A program made the translations under genes and the position numbers. A stretch of DNA of 64,000 bases. Origin: Solea solea (Eukaryota > Chordata > Actinopteri > Pleuronectiformes > Soleidae). Within the stretch, counting starts at the first letter, position 1. Every line of letters begins with the position of its first letter. The DNA is taken from contig NC_081154.1 in the NCBI RefSeq assembly GCF_958295425.1, positions 18,103,364 through 18,167,363 of the forward strand. The letters run 5' to 3'. Below are positions 52,513 to 64,000 of this stretch, piece after piece. The notes under the pieces were generated by a model. It was given only the letters and a program-made list of their open reading frames with translations, made no database searches and was not told where the DNA came from.

Positions 52513-55500
52513 CTTGTAGAAACATTTCCTCTCCTTCTGTGAAAATGTTGTCACACAAGCTGCATTTTGCACAACCTGGGTGATAACGTTTATTCCCTGC
52601 CTGAAGCAGATAAAAAAAAAAACATTGCATGAAGCAGAGGTCAGTCACCATCCATGGCTTTGATTCAACTTCAGAAACTGTAAAAAAAACTATTCATTAC
52701 TTTCATTTAAATAATGAACATGATTTTAAAGTGAGCACAGCAGATCACTAATATTTTTGAGTTGTGTGTTCAGCCACTTACCAGCCTACAAGGTCATTCT
52801 CTCATGTGTTTTCCACAAGTTCCGTAAAATGGAACATTAAAGGAGTCTAAAACCTCACTTCACTGACAGATTTCTTAACTTCTGTCGTTTTGACTGATCT
52901 TTTTAACTCTAAGAGCTGTAACTAACGATTATTTTCATAATCGATTAATCTGTCGATTATTTTCTCGATTAATCGTTTGGTCCATAAAATGTCATAAAAC
53001 CTTAAAAAATGTTGATCGGTGTGCGTCAAACCTGGAAATTATGATGTTCTCAAATGTCTTGTTTTGTCCACAAACCAAAATGATTCATTTTAATGTTTTT
53101 TTTGTTATCCAGAGCAAAGAAATTAAGAAAATATTAACATTTAAGAAGCTTAAACGATCGGAAAATCTTGTTTTAATCATGAAAAAAGCTTCAAATCGAC
53201 GAATCAATTATCAAAATAGTTGTCGATTCATTTAGTAATCGATTAATTGTTTCAGCTCTAGTCTGGTCATTATGTGTTACTATGATGATCGTGCTTAATC
53301 ATCTCTAAAAAGCATCTGAAAAGGAACAAAACCACCTCATACGCATGTGTCACAGCATTAAAACACTCCTGGGTTACACTGCACTGTTTAACATCTCACT
53401 GTAACTTTCACTGTCACTAACTGTTCTTACCTCAAGGACTTTTCCTGTAATGAATTTGTGACATGCCACACACCTCACTCCAAACTGACTGTGGTAGTCT
53501 CTCTCACAGTAGGGAGAACCATCTCTGGATAGATAAGAAGAAGATAAAAGATTTCATACGAGAAAACACATGTTCTTATGTGAGTAATTATCAGAAATGT
53601 TTTTTCTTCAGCCGTCACTGGTGCATTAGAGAGATGAATATGAATAGTATAAATGACAGATTTGCACGTACTTGCTCATGTATTCTCCACTCAGCACTTT
53701 CCTGCAGGTTTTGCACTTGAAGCAGCCGAGGTGCCACTGTCCACCCAGGGCTGACAGACCCTGACCATTTTTGATGTCTCTCCCACAGCCAGTGCAGTCT
53801 AAAACCACAGAGTCAACATTAGAACGGGCTCACGTTGTTATTCTAACAGTTTGTTATTTACAGTGATATGTGGAGGATGAGCTCATTGGCAACAAAGTGA
53901 TGCTCCTCTGCTCAGCCCGCCCTTCCCTGAGAACTACGGTGGCTTTCACCGATCAAAAATGCAGCCATCGCCTTCTATGACTGTGTCAACAGATGAGGTT
54001 CCCATATAAAGGTTTACTTGTGTATATTGTAATTGTATAGATTCAATTCAATTAAATTCAATTCAATTTTATTTGTATAGCGCCAAATCATAACATACAT
54101 TATCTCAAGGCACTGTACATTGACAACATCAAGGAGAGCAGAGAACCCTCCGGCATGTCCAAAGTCGCGGCCCTTGGTCAGATTTTGTACCGCCCGCAGC
54201 TTCGGTTTTATAATGTATTATTTATGGCCTGAGAGGAACTGAGAGTCCTGGGTTCAAAACCCACCTGTGACAGACAGATTCATGTGTTCATCTCATATTA
54301 TGAGATATATTATTTTAAAGATTTGGTGCGTCTATGATGGAGGTTGACATGTTGGTACACGTTATGAATGACTTTATCACAAATAGGTATTTGGTATGGA
54401 AGCCACAGCTGGCCAGTGTTCTGTGAATAATCTAAATTGGGTTTGCATGTGACCCTTTATAGAACAGTGTTTTTTTTAATAGAAACATTGATTTAATACA
54501 AATTCATTACCAGAATAGTTGATGTCATTAGGAGCAGAGGACCCAGGGTGAATACAGCGATGACAGAGACAGTCTTTCCCATTAAAGGTCACACAGTCCC
54601 CCATTGGAAATGGCTGCCTGTAAAACAGAGAAAGATTCTTATATAGCCTTCATTTCAGCTCCCTTAACCATGTTTGCATAACATGCAAAAACTGCTGTTT
54701 TTTCAGTTACTTGCAAATAGTGCACACAAAGCAGGCCGGATGATAGGACTTCCCCAAGACCGTGACCACCTCCCCCTCTACTGAGTCACCACAACTGTTG
54801 CAGAGCGTGCCATGAAGCCTTTGGAAGTCCACTGGACAGAGATAGTCACTGTTCTTCAGGAAGAAGCCACTCTGAGCCAAGTCACAGCCACACACTGCAC
54901 ACAGGGAGAGAGAGAGAGACAATCAACAACGTTTCCATTTGCTTTATTAGCTTTTTTATGTTCAGTTTGCAGTTGATTGTTTTTTTTGGCATAAGTGAAA
55001 AAAATGTCCATTTTAAAGTTGTTTGACAGTTTTACCTTTAACTACTGTCAATGAAAAGTAACTAAAGTCAGTGTGAAAAGACACGTCCTGTCTTTCACAC
55101 ACTGGGGCGAAAAAAGTGTTGAGTCGTAAAATAAAGAGGACAAAACAAAACCTATTTTTACTTGAATAAACAAAACAGATCAGTGATTGACTGCACTGCA
55201 CATCCACAGCTCGTTCTTGTCTGTGACTTTGTTTATATGCGCTGTGTGTGTCTGTGTCAATGACTTTGTGTGTGTGTGCGCACTTTGCTGCGCTCACACC
55301 GCGCTTCTGTGTGTCAGTAAATACAGTTAGATTAGAGTTCTTGAGGCGGGCCGGGCCTCGGGCCGGGCCTTGGGCTTCCTTTTTTCCGCTCATAAAACAC
55401 ATTTCTTGCAGTTTGTAAATGATATGTTGTTTGTTGTGAATCGTTGCCGTTCACGTGCAGTGAAGAGTAAATCTGGAGAGGGGCAGACCTGACGCCGCTG

Positions 55501-57475
55501 TGTATGTAACCCCCGACACTTTGGGCTTGTTAGTGTCACTTTTGGAGCCTTTTATGATGCTCAGCGTGAACTGGAGGGCCATAAATATCCTCACTCTTGT
55601 GCTGCTATGGGCAGAACCACTCAGACATCACTGCCAGTAAAATGACAACGATACTACACAGCTGGCAGCCTTATTTGGGCCGGGTCTGGTTCGGACTTAA
55701 AGACCCGCGGGCTGGGTCGGGTTGTAATTTTCAGGCCTGTTGAGAACTCTAATTTAGATGGATCTCACTTGTGGCGCAGAATTGTGCATTTCCTTCTCAT
55801 AAAGTATTTAGGTTTATGACAGAAAGTCGCTAGTCGCTTTTTATTTTTAAATAACAAAAAGTCACCGGGGGTCTGTGAAGTCGCTAAATATGCAGACGGA
55901 AACAGCACAAACCGTTAATGTAAAGAAAAAGACGTTATTTCCCTTTCTTTCCTCTGGCTCGGTTCATTCTGTCTCCGTTTCTGTTATTATATCTAATGTT
56001 TACAACGTTTACCAACAAAATACTGCTGTGTGTATTTTTCTTTTATGTTTATTTTTTTCTTGGCACTGCCCCCTCTCTGCACTTCATTCAGTCTCTGAGT
56101 CATTTACTGCGGACTCTGGGGATTAGCATGATGTTAACACTGTACTTCAGGTATTTAGCTTTTAGCATGGTAGCAGCTAATGCAGTAGACGGAGCAAAGA
56201 GAAGTTCATTAAATGTGTAGCACCACATTCTGTGCATCGCTACGTAGACACAGTGCTGGGGGTGGAGCTCCCCCAGGAAGGGGAGGGGCCACGACAATGC
56301 CATCATTATAATTATTTGCTCTGACTATGTAAATCTGAAACATATGTGTTGTACAGTATATATATTGTACGGTATACTGTAATAGTAGATTGCATATTTG
56401 TTTTATCAACAAATCTACAACTTGTACAAATATGCTTATGCATGAACCTCAAAGTTAAGAAACCAATTCCCCAGATGGGAATAAAAATTACAATCACAAG
56501 AGATTTTCTACAACAAACGAGTGTAAAACCTTGTTGGTGTCTTGTGAGTAAAACTCTCCAGATGCTATTTTATTTGAGCACAGTCAACACATTTTGCATT
56601 GATGCTGTTCGCTCCTTTTTTATAAATAAAGGGATCTCTCGCTGACGGGATTCTTTCAAGTCTTTTGCTTGAATATCACTTTTCTGCAAGAAATCTTTCG
56701 TAGGAAAATAACAAGACATTTTCTTAACCTGACAAAACAGCCAAAGCTTTTCAATGCGTAAAATTGTAAGTTCATATGTTGAATTACAGTTGAATTTTCA
56801 CCATAGTACTATAAAAACACTATATGAGGGATTTTGTTGCATAGTGTGTGACTGCAGGACACGGTTGTTACTCATGTTGTTACTCACCCTTGCAGTTAAA
56901 GCACTTCATGTGTAAGTGAGTGTTGTGGACCTGAACCACAGCTCCTTTGCATTGTTCCCCACATCTGAAGCACAGGATGGCCTGCTTTGGTCTTGGGTAG
57001 CAGCCGTCCAGAGCAGGCAGCACTTGGAGGGAATTAGTCAAATATTAAACGTTTAAAAAAATGATAAGTCAAAATAAAACTTCAAAGCAAACCATATATT
57101 ATTAATAAGATATTTTAGTCCCTGTCATGCAGTGGACCAGCAGTTTATTACAGTATATATTAAATCTCGACACTCTAACCCACAAACCTGTGTCGCGTTT
57201 GGAAAAGGCAGACTTGTGACACGCCCCTTTCAACTCCCAGAGTTTGTGCTTCTAATCCAGATACAGACCTATGAGCTGTCAGTGCTAACAAACGTGTTTT
57301 AAATGACTAACGTACTCTTAAACATAAGTAAAGTTGAAGATAAGTCTTCTCATCAAGCCTCCTGTCTACATGTCATGTGACTATGGTTCCAATCATGTGA
57401 CGAGTGAGTAAAAGTTTGGCTACCGCTAATTCAACTACGTGAGGAGTGGAGGAAACAGGGCTAATAACAGTGAAA

Positions 57476-57528
<53 letters not shown>

Positions 57529-58361
57529 TATATACACATATATATATATACACATATACATATATACACATATATATACATATACACATATATATACACA
57601 CACACATATATATATACACACATGTACTGTATATACAGTATATACACATATATACACATACACACACGTATATATATACACACACATATATATACACACA
57701 TACATATATACACACACACATATATACACACACACATATATATATACACACATATTAAAACATGTATATTTTTATTCTTATCAGAATAAACAAAACCTTC
57801 ATTATCCGACATCTTGATGTTGCATCTAACATGTCTGTATATTCATTAGTCATAGAATCTGTGAGATGAATGAAAAGATGAAGTGTGAATGTTGTATGTG
57901 CTTTATGTTAGAGTTGTTTAACACAGAGTTGATGGGTTATTTTGACTCGATACAAAATGATTACACATAATAACTAGTGGTTGATATAAGATTAAGTGGA
58001 GGCACATTGTTTGACCATTACAGCCACACACAGATGACGCGTACATACCTGACAGCTCTGCAGGAATAGCAGCCATCTTCTCACACAGGATGTAGTCGTC
58101 GGGGTTGAGGAAAGGCAGCTGCTCCATCATGGATTGTTTAGGAATGAGATAGAGAACTTCTGCAATTTCACCGTCTTCAATGATTGACATGCGCCTGACA
58201 GAGTTCTTCCTCTTGACCCGGTCCAAAATGACCGTTTCCTTGCTGTGACTGGAGCCGCAGATCCGGCCCAGACTGCTGAGGTTGAGAGGGCTCGTCATGC
58301 TCATGTCCACACTTTCAGCCAAACAGCCGAGGCTGCAGATGGATCCCAGGTGAGAAACCAT
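52513..58361 (-). CDS. ABLIM-like protein with four LIM domains, seven exons, 3' part not found
   Basis: Exons: 58361-58049, 57022-56888, 54894-54711, 54617-54511, 53798-53672, 53524-53431, 52600-52513. The phases agree and give 349 codons plus one base. LIM1 starts at C122 ([29 protein letters not shown]), LIM2 at C181 ([37 protein letters not shown]), LIM3 at C248 ([34 protein letters not shown]), LIM4 at C307 ([35 protein letters not shown]). The exon borders, the spacing and the EVLYLIPK string before LIM1 fit ABLIM1-3, which anchor actin through a C-terminal villin headpiece. Here the next expected exon (a SSIWHP-like end of LIM4) and the headpiece are not seen before the mprip promoter. 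The start ATG is the first in its exon, but upstream coding exons are possible. Alternatives: a LIM-only gene derived from ABLIM, or a misassembly. Confidence 0.8.
52908..53262. mobile_element. hAT-type MITE in a LIM-gene intron
   Basis: AGAGCTGTAACTAACGATTA at the left and AATCGATTAATTG with TTTCAGCTCT at the right form inverted ends. The many TCGATTA repeats within (ATAATCGATTAATCTGTCG) are the hallmark of an abundant fish MITE. No coding frame and no clear target duplication are seen. Confidence 0.75.
54040..54180. mobile_element. LINE/SINE 3'-tail fragment
   Basis: TTCAATTCAATTTTATTTGT followed by ATAGCGCCAAATCATAAC and TCTCAAGGCACTGTACA. A common fish retroelement tail in the intron between the fourth and fifth LIM-gene exons. 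Confidence 0.7.
55325..55759. mobile_element. hAT-type MITE, GC-rich
   Basis: The element (55333-55751) begins TAGAGTTCTTGAGG and ends GTTGAGAACTCTA, an inverted pair. It is flanked by AGTTAGAT and ATTTAGAT, an 8-bp duplication with one mismatch. It carries GGGCCGGGCC repeats near its left end and CCCGCGGGCTGGGTCGGG near its right end. No coding frame is present. It lies in the intron between the second and third LIM-gene exons. Confidence 0.8.
57477..57755. repeat. TATATACACA-type minisatellite in LIM-gene intron 1
   Basis: About 280 bp of alternating AT/ACA units. The open frames in several registers are repeat artefacts. Confidence 0.95.
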
Positions 58362-61300
58362 GAAGCACAGTGTGACGATGGATGGCAGGTATTAGGTTTC
58401 TCTCTAAGACTTTGTGACTGACTCAGCGTGTGTGTTGTCCACTAAGCAGTAAAAGACTAACTCCGACCACAAACACTCTAAGAAGATTAAGTCAGGTTTA
58501 TTTATAGGTTTATCTTCGCAGTAAAAGGAGGATCTGAGCTCTAGGAATTCTCTATCAGGTCATCTGTCAGTCTGTCTGCGAGCACATGTAGTCACTTACA
58601 CATTAGGATTGGATCTACTAAACTAACGGACATTGTCTGATTGTCTGAATTACTGCTTCTGAAACGAAAAAACAAATGTGATCAAATGTCAAAGGAAAAA
58701 CATGTGCATTTCAAAGACATTATTGTATGAATTTGAAACAATTTCAAACATTGATATGAAAACAAAAAAATAGCATGTTTTGTTTTCATAGTATAAAACA
58801 TGAAATTAAAACAATGTAAAAATATTGTGATATTGATAAAAAATGTGATGCCCTCCATATTATTCTCTACCCCTCAGAAAGGTCGATGACCTCTGGTTTA
58901 GAGTTTTTTATTTTTTTATTTTATTGTGAATCAAGGACAATGTCAGTCAGATGATTTGCTTTGGTGAAGCAGAAAGAAGATCTATTAAAAGTGTTTTTCA
59001 TGGGTGTTATTGAGTGATATTCACTGACTTCTTCACTGGAGGAACAGCATAATAACAAACATTTTAATATGGACTAAATATTTATATAAATCACTAACCT
59101 CTTTTGGTATCTTTTATTTACCGAGGATGATTTAGTAATAGTGAAAGACAGACACGTCTCATGGAGTACTGGCTCTTATTTTTTCCCACTTCACGTACTG
59201 ATCTCAAGCCCTTTCACATAGTAAGGATGTTACCTGAAAGTTAGCAGGTCACATGATGAGCAGCAACATCGAGAGAAAGAACTCACATTCTGACAAAATA
59301 TGTCAACACAGTCCCGTCATCCTCTTGCAGAGTAAATGGGTTCAGGGCACTTTGGGGAGAGGTGAGGACATGATTGTGATTGTTTTCTGGGATGATGTGA
59401 CGACCCTCTGCAGCACGGTGGGGATGATACTGTTAGAAGGGTCACAGGAGGTTCAGACTGGACTACATCCTTCAACATTCAGCAACATACAGTCCACACT
59501 TCCTGAAGGTCGGGCCACAGGAGCAATATCATAGGTTAGTGCTTCTCCAGGAGGAACTTTCACTACCTGGTATCATGGAGCTTATGATGACCTCTAACAC
59601 CGTGATCCTGCAGATACACCATCTGGCCAGATTATGTCCCTCCTTCTGACAGCCAGAGTCTGGCTTAGTGTTCAACGATCCAATCCTGTACTGCAGCTGG
59701 TACAGGTCCTCCACTGGCCATGAAGAAAATCCAAAGGTACCTGACCAAACACTCGCCCCATTTTGGAATTAACCCTCCATCTGTGCTGGGAGAGAGAGAG
59801 AGAGAGAGAGGGGGCTAAACAGGAATGTTTTGCATGGTCTGTTGGGAAAGTAGCTGAAGACATGAGTTTATATCAGAGAACAATCACATTCATGTGGATC
59901 CAGCTCACAGAGGAATAAAGTCACAATAGATTAGGTTTTCTCATTGTTCTTCTTGCACAGACACTGATAAACAGACGTGGTTGTATCAGACAATAATATT
60001 CACTGCAATACACCACAGTAGTATAGTATAATAGTATTCATTAAATAGTGTAGTAATTAAATATTTTCAATAAACTCAGTTATAATTGAATAAAATCTGC
60101 ATTTTCCTTCATTTTGTTAATTGTTTGTTTGCTGCCCAATTTACACCAAAACAATATAATCTACTGCTTTTTTTTTTATTAAGAGTTCAAATTAATATTG
60201 AGCAGAATTAATCCATCCCATTGGTCCGGCCCTCAACATTATTTTATGTTCCTCATGTGGCTGCTTGGGGAAAATAATTGCCCACCCCCCGTCTTTAGGG
60301 TAGTTCTTTCTAAATAACACAGCTCTGTCAGTCTGTTCAGCTGATGAACCTGTGTGGCTGTGAGCCCTTCTTCCTTAAGAGTGGTGTTGCCACATTCACA
60401 TCGAAGTGTCTGTCATGGTTCAGATGATGGTGGTGCAGATGGTGCTCTCAGTCGATTGTAACATTAGCACTAATAAGTATTAATTAGCATTAATACTTTT
60501 TTTCTACACAAACTCATAGGCCTTATTGTGAGCCTTGGGTGGCAGAAGGCAGAATAATGAAGCTTTCCTTCATCTCAGGACTTTTCATTCTAACGAGTAA
60601 TGCAACTTTACAACTGCTGCAAAACACAAATAACACCAACAGCCGTAAAGAGCCAGGTGGCAGTTGTATTTTTATCAGAAGAGTTCACAACATAAAATAA
60701 AACTTTAAATGATTCATGAATAAATCCAACACGTACCTTTATTTTGAAGCTGAGCTTTCGTCAGTACCCGTTTTTCCTCCCTCTTGCCAGCAGGGGGCAG
60801 TGCTACCACAGATGTAGAGTTGGGACCTCTTATAACAATGACAGATGAGATTCTGAACTTGAAGAAAAATGTTAGTTCTAGATTCTCAAGTGTGATGAAT
60901 TGGTTTCCCAGGTTTGTTTGGATAAAATAATCAGTAAATGGTAACACCTATGACTCATCTATATATATCTATATAAACTGATGTCAGACATTATTGCAGT
61001 GTGTATTCTTGTCCAGATGTGTGCAGCTGTGAAGTCCCAGCTCTGACTCAGTGTTTGGCAGCAGTCAGTGGAATCTGCAGACTTTCAAAAACTGCTGCTA
61101 CTGGAAATAATGGACAGACAAGCTTAACACTGACAACAGTGACGGAATGCTAGATCATGAAGTATTATCTTCTGTGGTAGAATTATTCAGACGAGGTCAG
61201 AAAGTTGGCAGGCAATGATGTGAAGAGGGTGATTTTTACTTATTACTCAAAGATAAAGTTAATAGCAATAGTTTAAGTAAAGCTTTGCCTCTGTTTAACT

Positions 61301-63716
61301 TCACTGTCACTTTTTTCCTCCACAATAACTGTTATGTAAAATTTGTCAGCTTTACCACTTATTAGAATACATTGCAGCACAGAATAAAGTAAAATACTTA
61401 GTCCCCTCCAGAAGTATTAGAACAGTGAGGCCAATTCCTTTAGTTTAACCATAGACTGAAAACATTTGGGTTTGACATCAAAAGATGAAAATGAGACATT
61501 TCAGCTTTTACTTCCAGGTATTTACACCTGGATCCGATACAGTTTAGAAGACAGTATTATTTGTAACGGAACACAACATTTTCATGTGAGCAAAAGTATT
61601 GGAACAGATTTAGACTTAAAAGGATAAAAGTGAAAAATGCAGGTCAAATGCAGCTCTATAGGGTTTAAGTGTGGAGACTGACTTGGCCAGTCTCAAACCT
61701 TCTGATCAACTCCTTTGTGATTACTGTAAATGTAAAGATAAACCACAACATACATGTTTTTACATCATGTGTCAAACCAACATTTCACACAGAATATGCG
61801 ACAACATATTCTAGTAGTTTAGTATTAATAAAACTCCCAGTCAAAGCAGTCTAATTGCTAAGCGATACATGTTTTTCATAGTAATGGAGGCGTGTTATTG
61901 ACCTCCACTCTCTGATCAGCGTGGGAACAGTGGACCACCAATGTGTTGTGTTGGCTGCATGTTTGCCTATAGATGAATCATTTGTGGTCTATGGAAGCAA
62001 ACAGACAAGAGTTGCTGGTCAACTGCTGTTTGGCAAGACGGTGTCATTGAGGTGAATCCACACAGAAGACTCTTAACACCCAAGTCACAAAGATGTGAAC
62101 TAACAGATGGAAGCAACAACTCCAGTGTGATGACTTAGGATATTTGGACTCTGTAACAATCTGCAGTTTACAAAGCATCAAACTTAAGACTTTCTTAGGA
62201 AAACCCTTTAAGTGGCTAAAGTCTGCGTTCCAGCCATGATTTCAGTATGCGTGTGTCAACACTTCATAAAACCACACAACAAAAAGGGCTAAACTAACCC
62301 TTGAAGGTTTTCCTTAAGTGTAGGGAGTCACAGATGTGAGCTGCTGCGGTTTCTCTTTAGGAATGTCACACACTCATGATTCATGGATTTGCTTCAGTGA
62401 TCAGATGCGAGTTAGAACCACCACCAGACTCATTATTGTTCTGCTAAACTTCGTATGAAGCTACATTCAGACGTGTACATCATCCAAACCAGACTATATG
62501 ACCGTCTCATGTCCAGCACTGACTGTAACATTCTCAAAGATCAACTTTCTGCCGACCAAAGCACATTTTTAAAGGTTTTTTTTCTTTTTTATTTGTTGCA
62601 AGTGCTCCACAATAGTGCAATTTAAATTATTCCTGTTTCCAAATTATACATTAAATAAAATTCTCTTCACAACAGAAACATCTAAGATGGAAATTACATC
62701 AAACACATATTTAGTCTTGTTATACACATTTACACAATGCACATTTTCTTTTGCAAAAAACCCAAAAGTGGCTAATGTTCATGGCCCATACCACGACAAC
62801 TTCCTTAAATGGTTATTAGAATGAACATATAGGTTCAGCTGTACAATCATGACTACACCATCCTCAACCTGGTCACCAGCTTATTTTAAGTTACGAAGTT
62901 TCTTGTCCCGTTATTTTCTAAACAAAGGATTTACTACTTTAGCAAAGACAAAATGACGAGTATTGTTTCAGTCTATTTGAGATCAATAATAGATTATTCT
63001 AATGTTTTCGGGGTGTAATTATAAATGATGCAGGTGAGCTCTATTGTAGTTTGTCTTCACAAGCTGCTTGTTTTTGTTATGTAAAAAATATATATACCAT
63101 AGTTTAACACATGATTCATTGTCATGAATGCATCTAGGTTTTTTCCAGAAATTATTTTTACAAATACATACAAGTTTAATAGAAGCCTCAAGTCATTTAG
63201 CTCCATTTGCTAATTACGGTTATGTTACCAGATAAAGTACATGTTGATGCCATGAAATAAACACTTGAAGGTTAAAAGAATGAAATGAAGAAAAAAAAAA
63301 AGATTAACTTGAGTAACTTGCACTGACATAACTGTTGGAGACAAAGGAAAGCAAAGTAAAACAATCAGATGAAGGAAATCAAAAGGGAAACAGTTTGAGT
63401 GAAAAAATGTGACAGATGAAGGAAGAAGGGGAAAGGAATAAGAATCTAAGCTTTCTGATCACACAGCTCAGGACATTGCATAAAGCACATGTATTGAACA
63501 TTGAGGAGTTCATTCCAGGGCTGCACTTCTGCTCCATTAACTCTAGTACTCACAACAACCTGGTCATTGGCTGCAATCACGTCAGTTTCTGTCCATCTTA
63601 AGACGGAAGAGCCAGGCATCCAGTTGCAGAGCTGAAGAGATGCAGGGTCAGGGTTTTAACTCATGTGTTTCAGACAGAAAACATCTTCAGTTGTATAAAA
63701 TCTCTTCACGACTTAC
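58362..63716. other. Spacer between the LIM gene and the right-edge gene
   Basis: I see no convincing coding exon. A minus-strand open frame at 59529-59714 (DLYQLQYRIGSLNTKPDSG) might be a decayed coding remnant but matches nothing I recognise. The stretch also contains a GA run near 59.79 kb and a Tc1 remnant near 61.4 kb. The 5' non-coding exons of the LIM gene and the 3' exons of the right-edge gene may lie here. Confidence 0.5.
61400..61650. mobile_element. Tc1-like transposon end fragment
   Basis: CCCCTCCAGAAGTATTAGAA, CAGTGAGGCCAATTCCTTTA and GCAAAAGTATTGGAACAGAT are strings typical of a Tc1-like element's terminal region in fish. No transposase frame is present. Confidence 0.75.
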
Positions 63717-64000
63717 TCCATGTTGCTCTTCAGCTGACACACGGTGCGTTTGTCCAGGTAACGGCAGAAGAGAGTGAGCAGGTTTGAGGGCAGAATTAGC
63801 GGCTCCACCAGTGAACACTTGGATAGTTGTCCTGCCACCTGGAAAATTGTGTCAGTCCTACAGGAACACACGGGAGAAAAACAAACAAAACATCTGAAGT
63901 TCATTCTAAAGTCAGAATCACTTACTTTCATGGAGCAGAAGACTAAAAAAAAAAAAAAACCTACCAGGTCTCAAAGTCACCGATGCTGGGCTCTAGAGGG
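63717..64000 (-). CDS. Two internal exons of an unrecognised gene, cut by the window edge
   Basis: The first exon runs from beyond 64000 to 63965 (PLEPSIGDFET) and the second is 63857-63717. Donor GACCTG|GTAGGT and acceptor CCTGTAG|GACTGA join the frame as FETWTDTIFQVAGQLSKCSL, then VEPLILPSNLLTLFCRYLDK and RTVCQLKSNM, ending in phase 2 at GA|GTAAGT. The intron is only 107 bp. The composition is that of a normal globular helical protein, but I cannot name the family. A possible next exon near 63.60 kb is unclear because the in-phase reading soon meets a stop. Confidence 0.6.

Noticed and set aside
59253..59863. Open frames on both strands between the LIM gene and the right-edge gene
   Set aside because: No recognisable domain, no consistent splice sites; may be a decayed remnant but cannot be supported.

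Overview
The window is vertebrate genomic DNA, most probably from a ray-finned (teleost) fish. It has multi-exon genes with GT-AG introns, CA/GT and TATATACA microsatellites, and many fish-type mobile elements: L2-like LINE remnants, tRNA-derived SINEs ending in ATGG repeats, and Tc1 and hAT-like MITEs. It also has an intronless TRIM16-type TRIM gene of the kind expanded in teleosts. All calls come from reading the sequence and from memory of protein families; no search was run.

Layout. (1) 1-5.8 kb: a plus-strand two-exon gene (CDS 2906-4296 and 4638-5436) recognised as prr35, a C2HC-finger protein related to ZNF750. A GC-rich block with a hairpin lies upstream. (2) 8.8-48.6 kb, minus strand: a nearly 40 kb gene recognised as mprip, the myosin phosphatase Rho-interacting protein. 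I could place 23 coding exons whose reading phases all agree, giving 2138 codons plus stop. They encode two PH domains and a long C-terminal coiled coil. One 3036-bp exon (14209-17244) begins and ends on codon boundaries and almost doubles the protein, so it looks like a cassette for a long isoform. (3) A 10.8 kb mprip intron holds a complete single-exon TRIM16-like E3 ligase gene on the opposite strand (24072-25754), followed by a 21-bp minisatellite. (4) About 48.75-49.3 kb: CpG-rich sequence just upstream of the mprip start codon, the likely promoter. (5) 52.5-58.4 kb, minus strand: seven intact exons of an actin-binding-LIM (ABLIM) type protein with four LIM domains. The rest of an ABLIM protein, including the villin headpiece, is not visible before the mprip promoter. 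(6) 63.7-64.0 kb, minus strand: two spliced exons of a gene I do not recognise, running off the window edge.

Functionally, mprip and the LIM gene both belong to actin cytoskeleton families. mprip proteins bring myosin phosphatase and RhoA to actin filaments; ABLIM proteins link actin to signalling partners. prr35 is probably nuclear, and the TRIM gene probably acts in ubiquitin-dependent innate immunity. Nothing suggests operon-like coordination. The introns and spacers are rich in repeats, including an internally deleted LINE, hAT-type MITEs with 8-bp target duplications, a Tc1-type MITE, and two inverted copies of a repeat carrying the start of a THAP zinc-finger reading frame.
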